Positions 38,079 to 50,530 of a stretch of 64,000 nt of DNA are shown here, one piece after another. Numbering within the stretch: the first letter of the stretch is position 1; every line of letters starts with the position of its first letter. The stretch spans positions 30,005,249 to 30,069,248 of the forward strand of contig NC_035447.2 in NCBI RefSeq assembly GCF_002127325.2. The letters are read 5' to 3'. The stretch is from Helianthus annuus (Eukaryota > Streptophyta > Magnoliopsida > Asterales > Asteraceae). The notes beneath the pieces were generated by a model, which saw only the letters and a program-made list of their open reading frames with translations, ran no database searches and had not been told where the DNA came from. Both the position numbers and the translations under genes were made by a program.

Positions 38079-38246
38079 GGCCCGTAGGCACTACATCACT
38101 AATGGATGTTTTATAAGTTTGGCCCATAGGCACTACATCACTAACGGATGTTTAACGAGTTTGGCCCATAGGCACTACATCACTAATGGATGTTAAATAA
38201 GTTTGGCCTGTAGGCACTACATCACTAATGGATGTTTAATAATTGA
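38079..38246. repeat. Four 42-bp tandem repeats in the E3 leader
   Basis: GGCCC(G/A)TAGGCACTACATC units begin at 38079, 38121, 38163 and 38205, exactly 42 bp apart with few substitutions. They lie between the upstream ORF and gag. Confidence 0.9.
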
Positions 38247-38852
38247 TCGTCTTCATTGACGATTTAACCCACGATTTTTAAATCATTAATTTGGGCTTTG
38301 AAATCCTTAGAAGGATTCTTATACAAGAATGACGCGTGCGATTTTTAACGAATCACATCTGCCATGAACGTTAACATGATTACAGAGGTTAACAGGGAAT
38401 CTGAATTCTTTTAATCAGGTCTTACCATCTTGGCCGGGTCTTATAAAGACACCTGGCTAGGTTTCACTCTTAAGATTCTTTATTTAGGCAGATTTAAATT
38501 TAAAAGGAACGATTTTTGATTTATTTCATATATAGTAATAACAAAAATGAAATTTATAACATAACATTCCACAAATTTCAAATAGGATTACACGCTGCCC
38601 TAAATGGGACTTTTTAAATACATAAATACCTACACAGAGGTTTATAGAAAAACAAGTCCACGCAGGGACCAATACAAGATAGATGTCCGCGCAGGGACTA
38701 AAAGATAAATACAACAGTACATAAGGAGACTAATGGTCTCGTTTCTTCCTCCCTTTTAGTAGGTTTGCTAGACCCTTGAGAAATCCACGATTACTCTTGC
38801 GTTCTTGTTCGAAGTCTCGTTCCACACGGTTTAAACGGTGGAGTATTTCTTC

Positions 38853-39944
38853 TTACTCCGGTGGAGAAAAACGTGGCTGCTGCGATGGTTGCTGAACCGG
38901 AGGTCTATGAGGTATTGGATACCCATGAGCTGAGTAATCTGGTCTCCAAGAGGTTCCATGGAGAGCATTATAATTTGCCGCTACCACATATGGATCGGCA
39001 TCATAGTTATAGTTGTAGTGCGTGTGAGTCGGCTGCTCAAACGGATTGTATGCGGTGGAACCGCCGTATGCTGGTATCAGATTGTCATATCCGAATGGTG
39101 GCGGAGGTGGTGCAACTGGTGCAGAATTCACCTCTGCAGGGTGACCAGAAGGTTCCCCTAATTGTGGTTCTTCTTCAGGCACTGACGGAAAGTGACTATT
39201 ACTCGAGTGGCGAGGGGTGCTGGAATGGAATTCCCCTCCTCGGGTGGACATCCGTGCGCCTGATCTTCTACGCCTTAGCGGATCTGGAATTACTGGTTGA
39301 ACCGGTGGCGGTGGCGTAACTGCCACAAACCGCGGATCCTCAGAAGGATCCTGTTGTTGTTGTTGGTCATGAGGCGAGAAGTGATGAGATGGTGTAAAGT
39401 ACCAATTACATTGGTCAAACCTCGCCTGGTAGCTGTCGGGACCTTGATAGGGTGTTCCATGAAAGGATGACCCATCATAGATCTCGATTGGATGGTTGGG
39501 AGTACCCCGTGCAGGCTTGACGGGATCTGTATCCTCGTCCATATCCACGGCATTATCTTCAGAAAAGTGATCCTCTGGTCCTAAAGGGTTATACCCTATT
39601 GGCTCTTGGACATAATCCGCCGGGTTAAACTGTCCTATGAAGAAAGGTGAAGGATCGCCATAAGAACGATGCGAAGCAGATCGCTGGAGAGGTATGAACG
39701 ATGGTTGAGGGTTATTGGGATTGTTTTCCAAATCTGGTCCAAAAGAATGACGGTATGAGGGTGTTGAGCTATGCGAGGTAGAATGTCTCGTAGGTTCAAA
39801 GAGGTTTCTTCTTCGTCTCTGTGGTTCTTCACTCCTTGTACTGGAAGGAGCTCGCATGTTCGAAGGTCCAGCCTCGTGATCATTGTGAGTAATGATCGTC
39901 CCTTTGCCTCTTCCTCCTCTTCCTCGTCTGATTGCTGGTGGCAT
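38853..39944 (-). CDS. E3 upstream ORF, 363 aa, Pro/His/Ser-rich, unknown function
   Basis: It starts with MPPAIRRGRGGRGKG at 39944. That ATG follows the primer site by about 160 bp and begins a basic RGRGGRG segment, so I prefer it to upstream in-frame ATGs. The protein is low in complexity: Arg patches (RRRR), an acidic middle, HNQ-rich segments, poly-Pro, and Tyr-rich C-terminus. After TAA 38853-38855 the same frame stays open for about 41 more codons, encoding a charged helix (EEILHRLNRVERDFEQER) and a basic tail, until TAG at 38730. The original protein may therefore be about 405 aa, with this TAA a late lesion. No known domain is recognised. It is transcribed sense to gag and lies between primer site and gag, as do the ORFs in E1 and E4, but its sequence is not alike by eye. 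Confidence 0.65.
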   Translation of the reverse strand: MPPAIRRGRGGRGKGTIITHNDHEAGPSNMRAPSSTRSEEPQRRRRNLFEPTRHSTSHSSTPSYRHSFGPDLENNPNNPQPSFIPLQRSASHRSYGDPSPFFIGQFNPADYVQEPIGYNPLGPEDHFSEDNAVDMDEDTDPVKPARGTPNHPIEIYDGSSFHGTPYQGPDSYQARFDQCNWYFTPSHHFSPHDQQQQQDPSEDPRFVAVTPPPPVQPVIPDPLRRRRSGARMSTRGGEFHSSTPRHSSNSHFPSVPEEEPQLGEPSGHPAEVNSAPVAPPPPPFGYDNLIPAYGGSTAYNPFEQPTHTHYNYNYDADPYVVAANYNALHGTSWRPDYSAHGYPIPHRPPVQQPSQQPRFSPPE

Positions 39945-40100
39945 ATTTCCTGCTTTCAAAACTTTAAATAACAATAAACAATAAAAAGACAAACTGGAAT
40001 AACAATTCGAATTTGTCCTATGTTCTTGTCTAGACTCAAGTATGTGCAATTGTGTAACTAAGATTAAACACAAAGGCTAGTGTTTAATTCACTCAGTGTT

Positions 40101-40113
40101 GGCTCTGATACCA
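40101..40113 (-). promoter_or_regulatory. E3 primer-binding site
   Basis: Minus strand TGGTATCAGAGCC, three bases after the 5' LTR, complementary to initiator Met-tRNA. Confidence 0.9.
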
Positions 40114-40116
40114 ACC

Positions 40117-43100
40117 TGTCACACCCCGATTTCCACGTGTCTCACCGGTGGGCCCGGTGGGGGATTATCGTGACGTAGTTGGCAACATTATAGTCAAACC
40201 ACACAATATATGAATGCACAGCGGAAGCATAAAGATAATTATATTTCAACCATTGCTTGTAATATCAAATGTATTACGAGTAGTCGAAAAGTATCCACAG
40301 GGGATCAAATAAAAATATAAGTATTGTTCAACAGACGAAGACATCTTAAGCTTGCGAGACTCTTTAAGATGCTAAGGAGCTATAGCCAGCCAATTTCGTT
40401 TAGTACCTGCATTTAATCTTTTGGGGAAAATACGTCAGTTTACACTGGTAAATACATTCAACCGACACTTTTGAAAAATGTTTATTAAAATTGATTTGAA
40501 TGCACAAGGCACAAACTCTTTTATAACTTGGGAGAATTATTTAAATATATAATCTTGTGAACGAATTACATGTTCCTTATGCGTTCAGTAGCCCGGATCA
40601 AGTCCGGGTTAGAGATCAATAGACACACCACAGCGATCTATTTATGCACTGACGAGTGTACGCCTACACTCCGCGCTTAGGTCGTGGCCATTTCGTAAAA
40701 TGATGCCAGGGATATCCGGGACATGGTCATTAACCCCCCAAAGGCTTTTAAGTAAAAAGACTGTTTAAACGAGCCGATCAAATTTATTCAATTACCCACT
40801 CAATCGGTGGAGAATTTGATACTCGATCAAGCGGTATGCTATATACCGTAACCCAAGCCCGTATAACGGAAAATAAGTTAAAAGTATTTACCTTTGCAAG
40901 TATAAATCCTTAATCGAAATAAATTGCAGATAGCTTTTACTGGTCCCCTAATCTGGAACGAAGGTTTCAAAATAACCTATTAGGATCCTAACGGGTCTTT
41001 TAATTTAGCCGTAGCTTAGACCGGTCAGTTTCAAGGATAGATACGGTTTAATCGCGTGAAAGGCGAAAACCGTGAATGGAATGTGATTTTGACCCAACAA
41101 GTTTGAAGACTTGTTTTATATGGGTATAATAATCACACTCTGGATTTTGGGGTCAAAACAATATGGTTTGACCCGTTTCGGCTAGTTTATGTAAACTAGT
41201 TACATAAGCCGAACCGTGCGCGCAAAAGGCGCAACGGGTAACCGTAAGAGTCCTACACTGGTTTCCTAAGTCAATATGCTTTAAAGAGGTTGTGGTATCA
41301 GTAGGATACCTTCCATAATGCCCGAAATGAGTTTAAGTTCATATTATGCCCCGTAGGGGTATTTCGGTCTTTTTAAAGATTATAAAAGAGGTTTCTGAGT
41401 TCTACAGGAAATATGAGTTTCCCGAACAGTTTATAAAGTCTAAAATACTTTATTTATTATTTAAAATCAGTAGCAACTGGAATCGGGTCAAAAGACCTTG
41501 TAGAACTCAAGTTATGGCCGAAAAGGGTATATTCGGTATTTACCGAACCGTTGCCATAACCGCAGGTTATAAGCAGGTTAAAAATAATTAAAAATCTTTA
41601 AAAATCCCAAAATATTATTTTACATCAGTGAGTAAAAGGTTTGGTGTCGAAATCCGGGTTTAGATAGGCGTTATGCTAATTGCGCTATTAAATTACTAAA
41701 GTTCCCGTAATTTGCGCTATTTAGCATAACTCCTATTCTGGACCTCGGATTGGCGTGAAATTTTAGGGACATGCTTAGAAATCTGTAACTAACATTATGG
41801 TTCTTTCACATGTCCGAAATTCTCGTTTTAAATTAAAAAGGGCGTTACAGTCAACTTTTAAGCATTTAACGGAAATGTGTAAAAGACTCGGACAAACAAC
41901 GAACCGGTCACAGAGGGTTATGCCATCATGTAACCTGGTCCTAAGAGAGTCCAAAGGCATATCTAAATCAAACTTTAACGGGTCAGAACTGAAGTCAAAA
42001 CAAAAGTCAAAGCTTTTGCGACTTTCGGCTCCGAACCGGGTCAAAACAGTAAATGGTCGGATCAAACAAGCTTAGACTAGTTAATATACTTATTATCATG
42101 TTTTATGAGTGTTTAAACAGGTTACATATTATCTACATTACCGATTATGCAAGAAATCGCAAAATAGCATTTCTGTTGACTTTTTCTAAGCACGTTTGAC
42201 TCGATATTTGGACTAGTTAGAGTGGGAATCAGAGGGTGCCCTTTTAGGGGTTTAAAGCCCACATGATTACCAACATATAACTATCTTTGATTCGACAAAC
42301 CACTGGACCATTTGTGATTTATTGCAAAGTCAATCGTTAATTACGACGGATTGACTTTTAAGCTAAAACTATGGAAAAACGAAACCCCAAAGGGTTAGGC
42401 AACTTACAGAAGCTTGGTGCACGACTAGAGATGTTAGAAGAGTGCTTGAGAGCTCCAGAGATGATCAAGAGAGCAGGTTTGAGGTGTGATTCAATTGTGT
42501 GCAATGTAGTGCCTTTTATAGTGAAAATTTAGGCTCAAGATCATTACAACTCACCCTACAATGGATCATGGATGTTCAGCAGGTGGCCCTGGGTGCTAGG
42601 GGGCATGTAGAGGGCGCCCATGCTTCAGTAAATGCTCACAAGGTCGTTCACTAGCTTAAACAGTGAATCTGTCCAAAGTTTCTGCATCTGGGACTCGTAC
42701 GCGGCCCGCATTAGAGGTCATGCAACATGGGCGCGGGCCGCCTGAATCTTCATGTCAGTAAACGAATCAACAGGTGGCTCGCGGCCCGCATTAGCTTGCT
42801 TATTTCATCAACGCGGCCCGCCTGAGGTCTGATTTCCAAGATTTTCAAATCTTTTGTAATCATTAACCTGACCTTTCGGTTTCGAAGGGGTAACTTTGTG
42901 ATTTGGCCCTCGATTATTTACGAATAGGGGCCTCGTGACCTTTACCCGCATTGTTAAGTCCCCGGTTAGTTTAATTACTATCCGAAAAGCCTTAACTTTT
43001 ATTGTTGACGCTTTTAACCCCTCGCATACGAATTTGATCATAACTTTCTCGTTTTAAAACGGAACTTCGCGAAATTTATATCGTATATTCTAGTGAGCGT

Positions 43101-43428
43101 ATTTTACTGTTACAAAGCCTCGGGTTCGTCAAAGGGTCACTCAGAGGTATAATTTAAACATGTTGACACAATTAACCCCTGTAGCTTGTAATCTCTCACT
43201 TTCTTCCGCGTTTCGCTCCGTACGATCCATGATTTATTCATTTGAAGGTACGAGCATCATTTAGGGTTACTATGCAGTATATTTACCCTCCGTTGACATT
43301 TATAACCCTCGAATTTACATACTTTCAAGGTTTGTCAACTTTAGTCCTTTATTTAGTATTTAAATGCCACCTGTAAACTCAAGACACGTGTCTATACATC
43401 ATTGGACACAAAATTTCGAGGTGTTACA
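40117..43428 (-). repeat. E3 5' LTR (3,312 bp)
   Basis: This is the uninterrupted LTR. It preserves the empty sites of both hAT MITEs found in the other LTR. No real gene lies in it. Confidence 0.94.
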
Positions 43429-43904
43429 GTCGCGTACATTGTATATGGTTTTAATCTCAGAGACATTATTTTTTTTCTACTCCTTTACAATATCCAGAAT
43501 ATCTTTTGGCTCCACATGTTTCTTTGTCAACTCTGCAACCAGTTGAAACTCATTAACTGATAACCGTTCTGCGAATGGATGTCCCTCCAGAAATTCAGCA
43601 GGTGGATGATTATGTTCATTCTTTGTCACACGTAACGTCCAAGTGTTATTAACTTTTGAATATTTTCCTATCATTTCAAATGAACAATTGGTTTTTTTTT
43701 GGTGCCGGTTGCTTTAGTAGAATTTTTAAGCGATTTATAGACACTGCAACGATCGCACATAAGAACGACATAAGAAACATAGCTCGACCTAGCTTTTGAT
43801 CTTTTAGTAATAATCACATAACCAAGAGGGTGTGCAATATTTTGAACCCATCCCATCAAATCTTCACGAGACTTGAACTCCTGATCGGTAAAAAAATCAA
43901 ACAT
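43429..43904 (-). pseudogene. FAR1-like DNA-binding domain of the MULE gene
   Basis: The frame from about 43904 (MFDFFTDQEF) shifts in the A-run near 43690. It continues as CSFEMIGKYSKVNNTW and VTKNEHNHPPAEFLEGHPFA to 43477, then a TAG, then the E3 insertion. The Cys/His spacing fits the FAR1 family fold. Confidence 0.8.
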
Positions 43905-43973
43905 CTTCACGGGATTTAAACTCCATATCATATAAAAAATATATAAAAATTCGAAATTAGTATCTACATGCAA

Positions 43974-44598
43974 CGAGATATCAGAGTTGTGGTGTCAAAC
44001 CTGATCGGTAAAAAAATAAGACATCTTTTTGTATGAGCTTTAATGTCAAATGGCCGGTTTATGCAGAAACGGTAATGGTTCTTGAAGAGACCTTTGTAGT
44101 AATATCCGACTATAAAACATGCAACACCATGACTATAAACTCATAATAATTTTCAAAAGTAAATAAAAATTTACGACAATATTCATGTTTATATGACAAC
44201 AATATAATATCATGAACGAAGATTGACAGAAGCATACCTTTTTTTTGCACTTTGTGCTTAGTTTTAGCTTTAACCCCAAAAGATGATCCAACAGTGAATA
44301 AGAAAACATGTAGGATGTTGATTAAATAAAAGAACTGCAGCTTTGAATATGAAGATTAATTTTCTCCATATACCCCCACTTTCTCAAATTTTTGTAGGGT
44401 GATTAAATAAAAGAACTCGATGTTGATTATATTGATTAAATAAAGAACCCATGTTGATTAATTAATAGAACTGCAGCTTTGGATAAAAAATAAAAAAAAG
44501 ATATGTTGATGTGAAGATATAATTATAGATTATCTATTTCAAAATTTAAAAAGAATCTTAATATTTTAGAATATTATATATAAATTTAAAAGATTATA
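43974..44598. other. Spacer upstream of the MULE gene, no gene seen
   Basis: AT-rich. Near 44320-44490 a GATTAAATAAA.GAAC word recurs three times and ACTGCAGCTTTG twice. It may contain the MULE leader; no terminal inverted repeat was found. Confidence 0.45.
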
Positions 44599-45915
44599 TG
44601 TCGCAGCCCCGACCCCTACCCAGGGACCAGGCGGCCGCGAGAGCACACAGAGCGGGTGGTATCGGTGTTTATTAATTTGGCAGCGGAATTTATACATCAG
44701 GACAATAGTTAGGAAATATTTATCAGAGTTTAAAACACTAAGCTTTTATAACAAACACATGGGTTAAAACCCAAGGTTCATACACAATACATTTGTAGGG
44801 ATAAACCCTAATTGTTGAAAACAAAATCTCCTTTTTATTTAGGTAAGTTTTATAGCCACTTATTTAAGCCTTCGGTGCTCTCCAGCTGGCTTCTATTAGC
44901 TTCACATTAAGTTACCTGAAATGCGTTTAAAAAAGGTTTTATCAGCAAGAAATACTGGCGAGTGCATCCCAGTTTAATCAAAACAGCTTTTTATAACTTT
45001 ACAGTATTGAGAGCGATTACAATGTTTATATCTACCAATATACTCATTCAGTATTTTGTCAAATCCATGACTTGTGGTCATGTTACTCATTGGCTAACTC
45101 GTCGTCCAATAGTAATGGATTATAAGTAGTGTATACAAAACCCCACATACCGATAGCAATTGTAGAATACATAGACTCAATCATTGTTAAGTAGAATTGA
45201 AAACATTTGAGGTTTTGGTAAAACAATTTGGTAGAAAAAGAGAATGACTCACATTGTAGACTTAGGTAATATTATAGCTTCCTGATGATTCTCCTGATGA
45301 TTATCTATGAAAATAAACAATGCACACATGTTAGTAAGATAACCCAAATCACATTAGCCATACAACATGAGACAGAACTCCAACGAACTGAGTCAGGTAG
45401 AGCCTTGACATGCGTACGGAGCCCTAGATCAATCGGGTAGGGTAACAAATACGTGATCGGTGGTTATAATACTTACAACGAGGCAGAGCTTCGCTTTTTA
45501 GGGGGTATTATTCCCGAGTATTTTGCTTATTAAGAAGTTTGAGAGAGAAAGAAAATTCTGAACGATTGAAACTGAGGTCGAGACCTCCTTTTATAGCCTG
45601 ATTAGGGATCGGCTCGCGCCCCGCGACCCAATTGGGTCAGCCATTCGCGGCCCACGAGACCCTAGACTAGGGTTGTAGCTTTGGCGAATCAACACTCTAG
45701 CCCTAACACGCATGGGGACACGTGGCGCAAGGTGGTGTCGTCTGGTGTTACTTGGTCACGCCCCGCGAACCAGCCTCCTGACTGGGTCGCGGCCCGCGAG
45801 GGACCATTATATTTGTTTTTATTTGATTTTTATAAATATTAAGGTTATTTAGGACCGTTTACGAATATTCGGGGTATATTTAGGATGTTAGGGGTGTTAT
45901 AAGAGGGTTGTTATA
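44599..45915 (-). repeat. E4 3' LTR (1,317 bp)
   Basis: It pairs with 51434-52740. GC-rich CGCGCCCCGCGA and CGCGGCCCGCGAG words occur near 45615-45800. Confidence 0.88.
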
Positions 45916-45951
45916 TCCTCCCCACCTTGGTTTAAATCTCGTCCTCGAGAT

Positions 45952-48900
45952 CTACTGGAACAGGTGCGGATATTTCCGTTGCATTTCCGATTCGAGCTCC
46001 CAAGTGTATTCTGGTCCTCTCTTAGAATCCCATTTCACTTTGACCAGAACTAATCTCTTGTGTTTGAGATTCTTAATCTTTCTATCTTCAATCTGTAATG
46101 GCTTTTCTACAAACTTAAGTTTCTCATTTACCTCTATGTCCTGAAGAGCTACCACTAATGATTCGTCTGCTAAGCATTTCTTAAGGTTGCATAAATGAAA
46201 TATATCATGTATTCCTGCCATTTCCTCTGGCAGTTGTAGCTGATAAGCTACTGGTCCTACTCGTTTGATAATCTCAAAAGGTCCAACATACCTGGGGCTT
46301 AGCTTTCCTCTTTTAACGAATCTGACTACTCCTTTCCATGGAGAAACTTTTAATAACACCTTATCTGCAACTTGAAATTCCAATCGTTTTCGTCTGTTGT
46401 CTGCATAACTCTTTTGACGATCTCGTGCTGCTTTTAGTCTTTCCTTGACTTGAATAATTTTGTCCGTTGTTTCTTGCACTATTTCCGGTCCAGATAATTG
46501 CTTTTCTCCAATCTCTGCCCAAACAGACTGGGGTTCGGCACTTTCGTCCATAAAGTGCTTCAAAGGGTGTAACATTAATGATGGTATGATAACTGTTATT
46601 GTAGGAAAATTCTATCAATGGTAAATGATCGACCCAATTTCCTCCAAAATCAATTACACAGGCTCTTAGCATATCTTTCATTGTCTGAATTGTCCTTTCG
46701 CTTTGTCCGTCTTTTTGAGGATGATAAGTTGTGCTTAGATTCAATCTGGTTCCCATTGCTTTTTGGAAACATGTCCAAAAATGAGAAGTAAAACGGCTAT
46801 CTCTATCCGACACAATAGATAAAGGAATTCCATGTAATGAAATTATTTCATTTTCATATAACTTGGCTAACTGTTCCATACTGAAAGTTTCCTTCATCGG
46901 TAGGAAATGAGCAGATTTGGTTAGTCTGTCTACAATCACCCAGATTGTATCATTACCTTTTCGTGTCTTGGGTAATTTAGTAACAAAGTCCATTGTTATT
47001 AACTCCCATTTCCATATTGGCATTTCCAATTGCTGTAATAACCCTGAGGGTTTCTGATGTTCAGCTTTAACCTGTGAACAAGTGAGACATTTAGCAACAT
47101 AGTTTGATATATCCTTTTTTCATTCCTATCCACCAGAAATTCTTTCTCAAATCTTGATACATCTTATCATTATCAGGATGTATCGTATACTTAGATTTAT
47201 AGGCTTCTTCTAAAATTGGGTTTTGCAGGTTTCCTTGAGAAGGTATCCAGATCCTTATCTTATGGAATCTCCAAATTCCATCTGCTCATTGTTCTAATTC
47301 CTTAATCATTCCTTTTAATCCTTCAGCACCGTCCTTAATTGTTGTTTCATGTACCTTTCTAATTTTCTCATTTAAAGCATCAGCTACTACATTAGTTTTA
47401 CCTGCATGATACTGGATATCACAGTCATAAACACTAAGAATTTCCATCCAACGTCTTTGTCTCATATTTAATTCTTTTTTCCCAAAAACATATCTTAAAC
47501 TCTTATGATCTGTGAAGGCAACAAACTTACTTCCATAAAGATAGTGTCTCCAAATCTTAAGGGCAAAAATTATGGCTCCTAACTCTCGATCATGGGTTGT
47601 ATAATTCTCTTCGTGTTTTTTAAGCTGTCTAGAGGCATAAGCTATAATCTTTTGACGTTCCATCAGGACACATCCGTATCCTAACTTAGATGCGTCACAA
47701 TAGACTATAAAGTCTTCAGTTCCTTCTGGTAACGCGAGTATCGGTGCATTGGTTAACGTTTGCTTTAAAATTCTAAAAGCTTCTTCCTATTTTGATCCCT
47801 ATTCAAACTTAACTGATTTGCAGGTTAGTTTGGTTAATGGGATGGCTATTCTAGAAAATCTTGAATAAAATATCTATAATATCCTGCCAATCCAAGAAAA
47901 CTTCTTACTTCCGTTGGTGACTCAGGGACTTTCCTATTGGTAATCGCCTTGATCTTTGTGGGATCCACATGAATTCCTTCATGATTAACCAGATGTCCAA
48001 GGAATTGCACTTTTTGTAACCAGAATTCACATTTTGAGAATTTTGCATAAAGCTTTTCTTTTCTCAACAATGTCAGAAGTATATGCAAATGCTCCGCATG
48101 ATCCTCTTTACTCTTAGAGTAAATTAGAATATCATCTATAAAAACAATTATGAATTTATCCAGGTATGGCGTACATATCTTGTTCATCATGTCCATAAAT
48201 GCGGCTGGGGCATTGGTTAAACCAAATGGCATGACTGTAAATTCATAATGATTGTACCTTGTTCTGAAAGCAGTTTTAGGAATGTCCTCTTCCTGTACTT
48301 TCAATTGATGATATCCTGAACGTAAATCGATCTTTGAAAAGAATCGAGCTCCTTGAAGTTGATCGAACAGGTCATCGATTCTCGGTAGTGGGTACCGATT
48401 TTTAATCGTAACCTTGTTCAATTCCCGGTAATCAATGCACATACGCATTGATCCGTTCTTCTTCTTGACAAATAAGACCGGTGCTCCCCATGGTGATGAA
48501 CTAGGTTGTATAAAACTTTTTTCAAGTAGTTCGTCCAACTGTTTTTCAGTTCCTGCATCTCCATTGGTGCTAGTCGGTATGGTGCTTTGGCGATTGGTGC
48601 CGTTCCTGGTATTAGGTGAATTCTAAATTCAACCTCTCTATCAGGTGGTAATCCAGGTAACTCTTCTGGAAAAACATTTGAGAATTTAGATACTACAGGA
48701 ATATCTTTTAATTCTTTTCCTTTAGTGTTAATGATTACTGAAATCATATACACTATTCCTCATTTCCTTTCATAACTTGCAGCTTTCATCACAAAGATGA
48801 ATTTTGTTGGCCTGGTTGGCTTGTATCCTTTAATTGTGATCTTTTCACCATTTGGTGTACTTACTTGCACAGACTTTTAATCACATAAAATACTTGCATG

Positions 48901-50335
48901 ATTGGCTACCAACCAATCTATTCCTAATACGATATCGAATCCGAATAGATTCATTAGAAAAAGATTAGCAGTAAAATTATGGTTTAACATTTCTATTCTT
49001 GCTCCCTGCAAGATTTTACCTATCTTAATGGATTCTCCATTTGCTGTCTCTACCAAACAGTCTTTTTGAAGTTTAGTCAATGATTGGTTGAGAAGTTTGT
49101 AAAAGAAAATATTGATAAAACTTTGGTTTGCACCAGAGTCAATAATACTTTAGCAAAAATATCATTAACTAAAAACGTACCGGGAATCACATCCGGAATC
49201 ATCTTGGCTTCCTCAGCTGTCAGAACGAATGCTTTGGCATTCTTCTTGGGTCCTTCAGTTATCTTGGCTTTGCTGCTTGTTGCTAGAGCTAGTTTCGGAC
49301 AATTCGGTTTGATATGACCAGCTTCTCCACAATTGAAGCATAGCCTATTGCTAGCTTTCTTCCTGCAGTCTTCTTCATTATGTCTATACATTTTACAGAA
49401 GTTGCAGTATATGAAGCACCTTCCTGAGTGCTTCCTTTTTCAATACTTACAGGTGGGTGAAGAGGAAGAACCTGTACCTTTCCCACGCTAGGAATTACCG
49501 TAACGAAAGTCTTGGGTAATCCTTTGAGCTAGGTTCTTTCTCTGGTTTTGATCTTGCATACGTACCAACTCATCAGTCAGGGTGTTAGCTAGTTCTACTG
49601 CTTCTTCTATGGTTTGTGGCCAGTTGCCTTGACTACGTGTCTGATCTCACTAATTAATCCCCAGATACACCGGGAGATTAACACTGGCTCTGGTGAGGCT
49701 AAGGTTGGTACTATCCTAGCATATTAAAAGAATATGGTAGTATAACATTTGCAATCTATTCCAGTCATTTTAAGATTTAAGAACTTATTGACAATTTGTT
49801 CCTTTTCATTAGGAGGACAGGATTTTCTTTCATCTATCTCTTTAAAGTTAGTCCATTCTATTTTGTAAACTCTGTCACTTCTTCTAGACTGGAGAATGGT
49901 ATTCCACCACTCTAAGGCTGCATTCTTAAAAAGATTAGAAGCAAACATAATCTTATCTTTATCTGCGCTCTTTTCTATCCAACGTAAGGCTGAAATGGCT
50001 CCTTCATTGCCTGAGAATTCTATTGGTTTGCAGGCCAAGAATTCTTTATAAGAACAACCATATGAGACGGTTCTTCTTCTTTTTGGAATTGGAGCTTGGA
50101 TCAATGGTCCGTGATTTTCGTTCACGCTGTGACTTGGTTCAGTGATTTGACGTTTACTGCCTATTGCAGAATTATTATTTTCTACTTCTTTAATAATCTT
50201 GATAATATATGGCATAGCATCTATAATCCCTTGTGCTACGATATGTTCAATGGCACTTTTATTCACTTGATTCTCGTTATTATCATTATTCTGGTTTTCC
50301 TGATTTACTTCGTTCGACATCTGAATTGTAAACAT
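45952..50335 (-). pseudogene. E4 gag-pol remnant
   Basis: Gag is 50335-49724 (MSNEVNQEN from about 50320, YKEFLACKPIEFSGNEGA), then broken. The zinc knuckle CFNCGEAGHIKPNC is near 49330; protease is in two frames around 49140-48880. RT is 48538-47846 with intact FIDDILIYS and is overlapped by a shifted frame at 48753. RNase H is 47663-47286 ([20 protein letters not shown], normally DALSRK). Integrase is 47029-46361 ([29 protein letters not shown]) and continues in another frame 46575-45952 with a chromodomain-like end. Multiple frameshifts and stops make it non-functional. Confidence 0.88.
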
Positions 50336-50530
50336 TTATCAGATATTAATATCACACAATAAAATTAACATAAACAAACATTCAAACAGATTTAACCAAA
50401 AGCGTTGAACATTGCAACTTTACTCTTTTTATATATATCTATATATAGGCATCGATTACAACTTACAACTAAAATTAAACATACCAGTAATTAGGAATCG
50501 ATAGGTATTGTAATTTATCTATTCTAGTTG

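Larger units (their letters stand above)
28604..43428 (-). mobile_element. E3: large Ty3/gypsy LTR retrotransposon (Tekay/Del-like), nearly intact
   Basis: The 3' LTR is 28604-33145 (4,542 bp, swollen by two hAT MITEs) and the 5' LTR 40117-43428 (3,312 bp). Both start TGTCACACCCCG and end GGTGTTACA. A perfect duplication GTCGC lies at 28599-28603 and 43429-43433. The primer site is at 40101-40113 (minus), and a purine tract (AAGGGGGTGAGGA) at 33146-33158. Minus-strand order is upstream ORF, 42-bp tandem repeats, gag, protease, RT, RNase H, integrase. The pol end resembles a chromodomain tail ([14 protein letters not shown]). Confidence 0.94.
26082..43904 (-). pseudogene. MULE-type transposase gene with FAR1-like, DDE, SWIM and OTU domains, cut by E3
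   Basis: Reading on the minus strand, 43904-43477 encodes a FAR1-like DNA-binding region (DQEFKSREDL, CDRC, VTKNEHNHP). A one-base excess in an A-run near 43690 breaks its frame. E3 then interrupts (28604-43428, TSD GTCGC). From 28562 to 27497 the DDE transposase follows: MIMDVTYKTN (first Asp), VTDREYTLMNA (second Asp), LLCKWH, and a SWIM-type CGCQ..GLPCVCEAL. A 72-bp in-frame AAT-rich intron lies at 27991-27920 and another intron at 27496-27408. Then come four GRPSLKK repeats, and a C-terminal OTU-like cysteine protease with DGNCGFRS and NHFVTVRL, ending at 26082. Several frameshifts and stops plus E3 show it is dead. Each domain is known in plant MULEs or FAR1-related proteins; the OTU addition is less usual. 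Confidence 0.82.

Noticed and set aside
38079..38246. CRISPR-like array
   Set aside because: Repeats are contiguous 42-bp units without distinct spacers, in a plant retrotransposon.
38861..39319. 152-codon + strand frame opposite the E3 upstream ORF
   Set aside because: Shadow of the minus-strand ORF; the minus frame starts after the primer site and has coherent composition.
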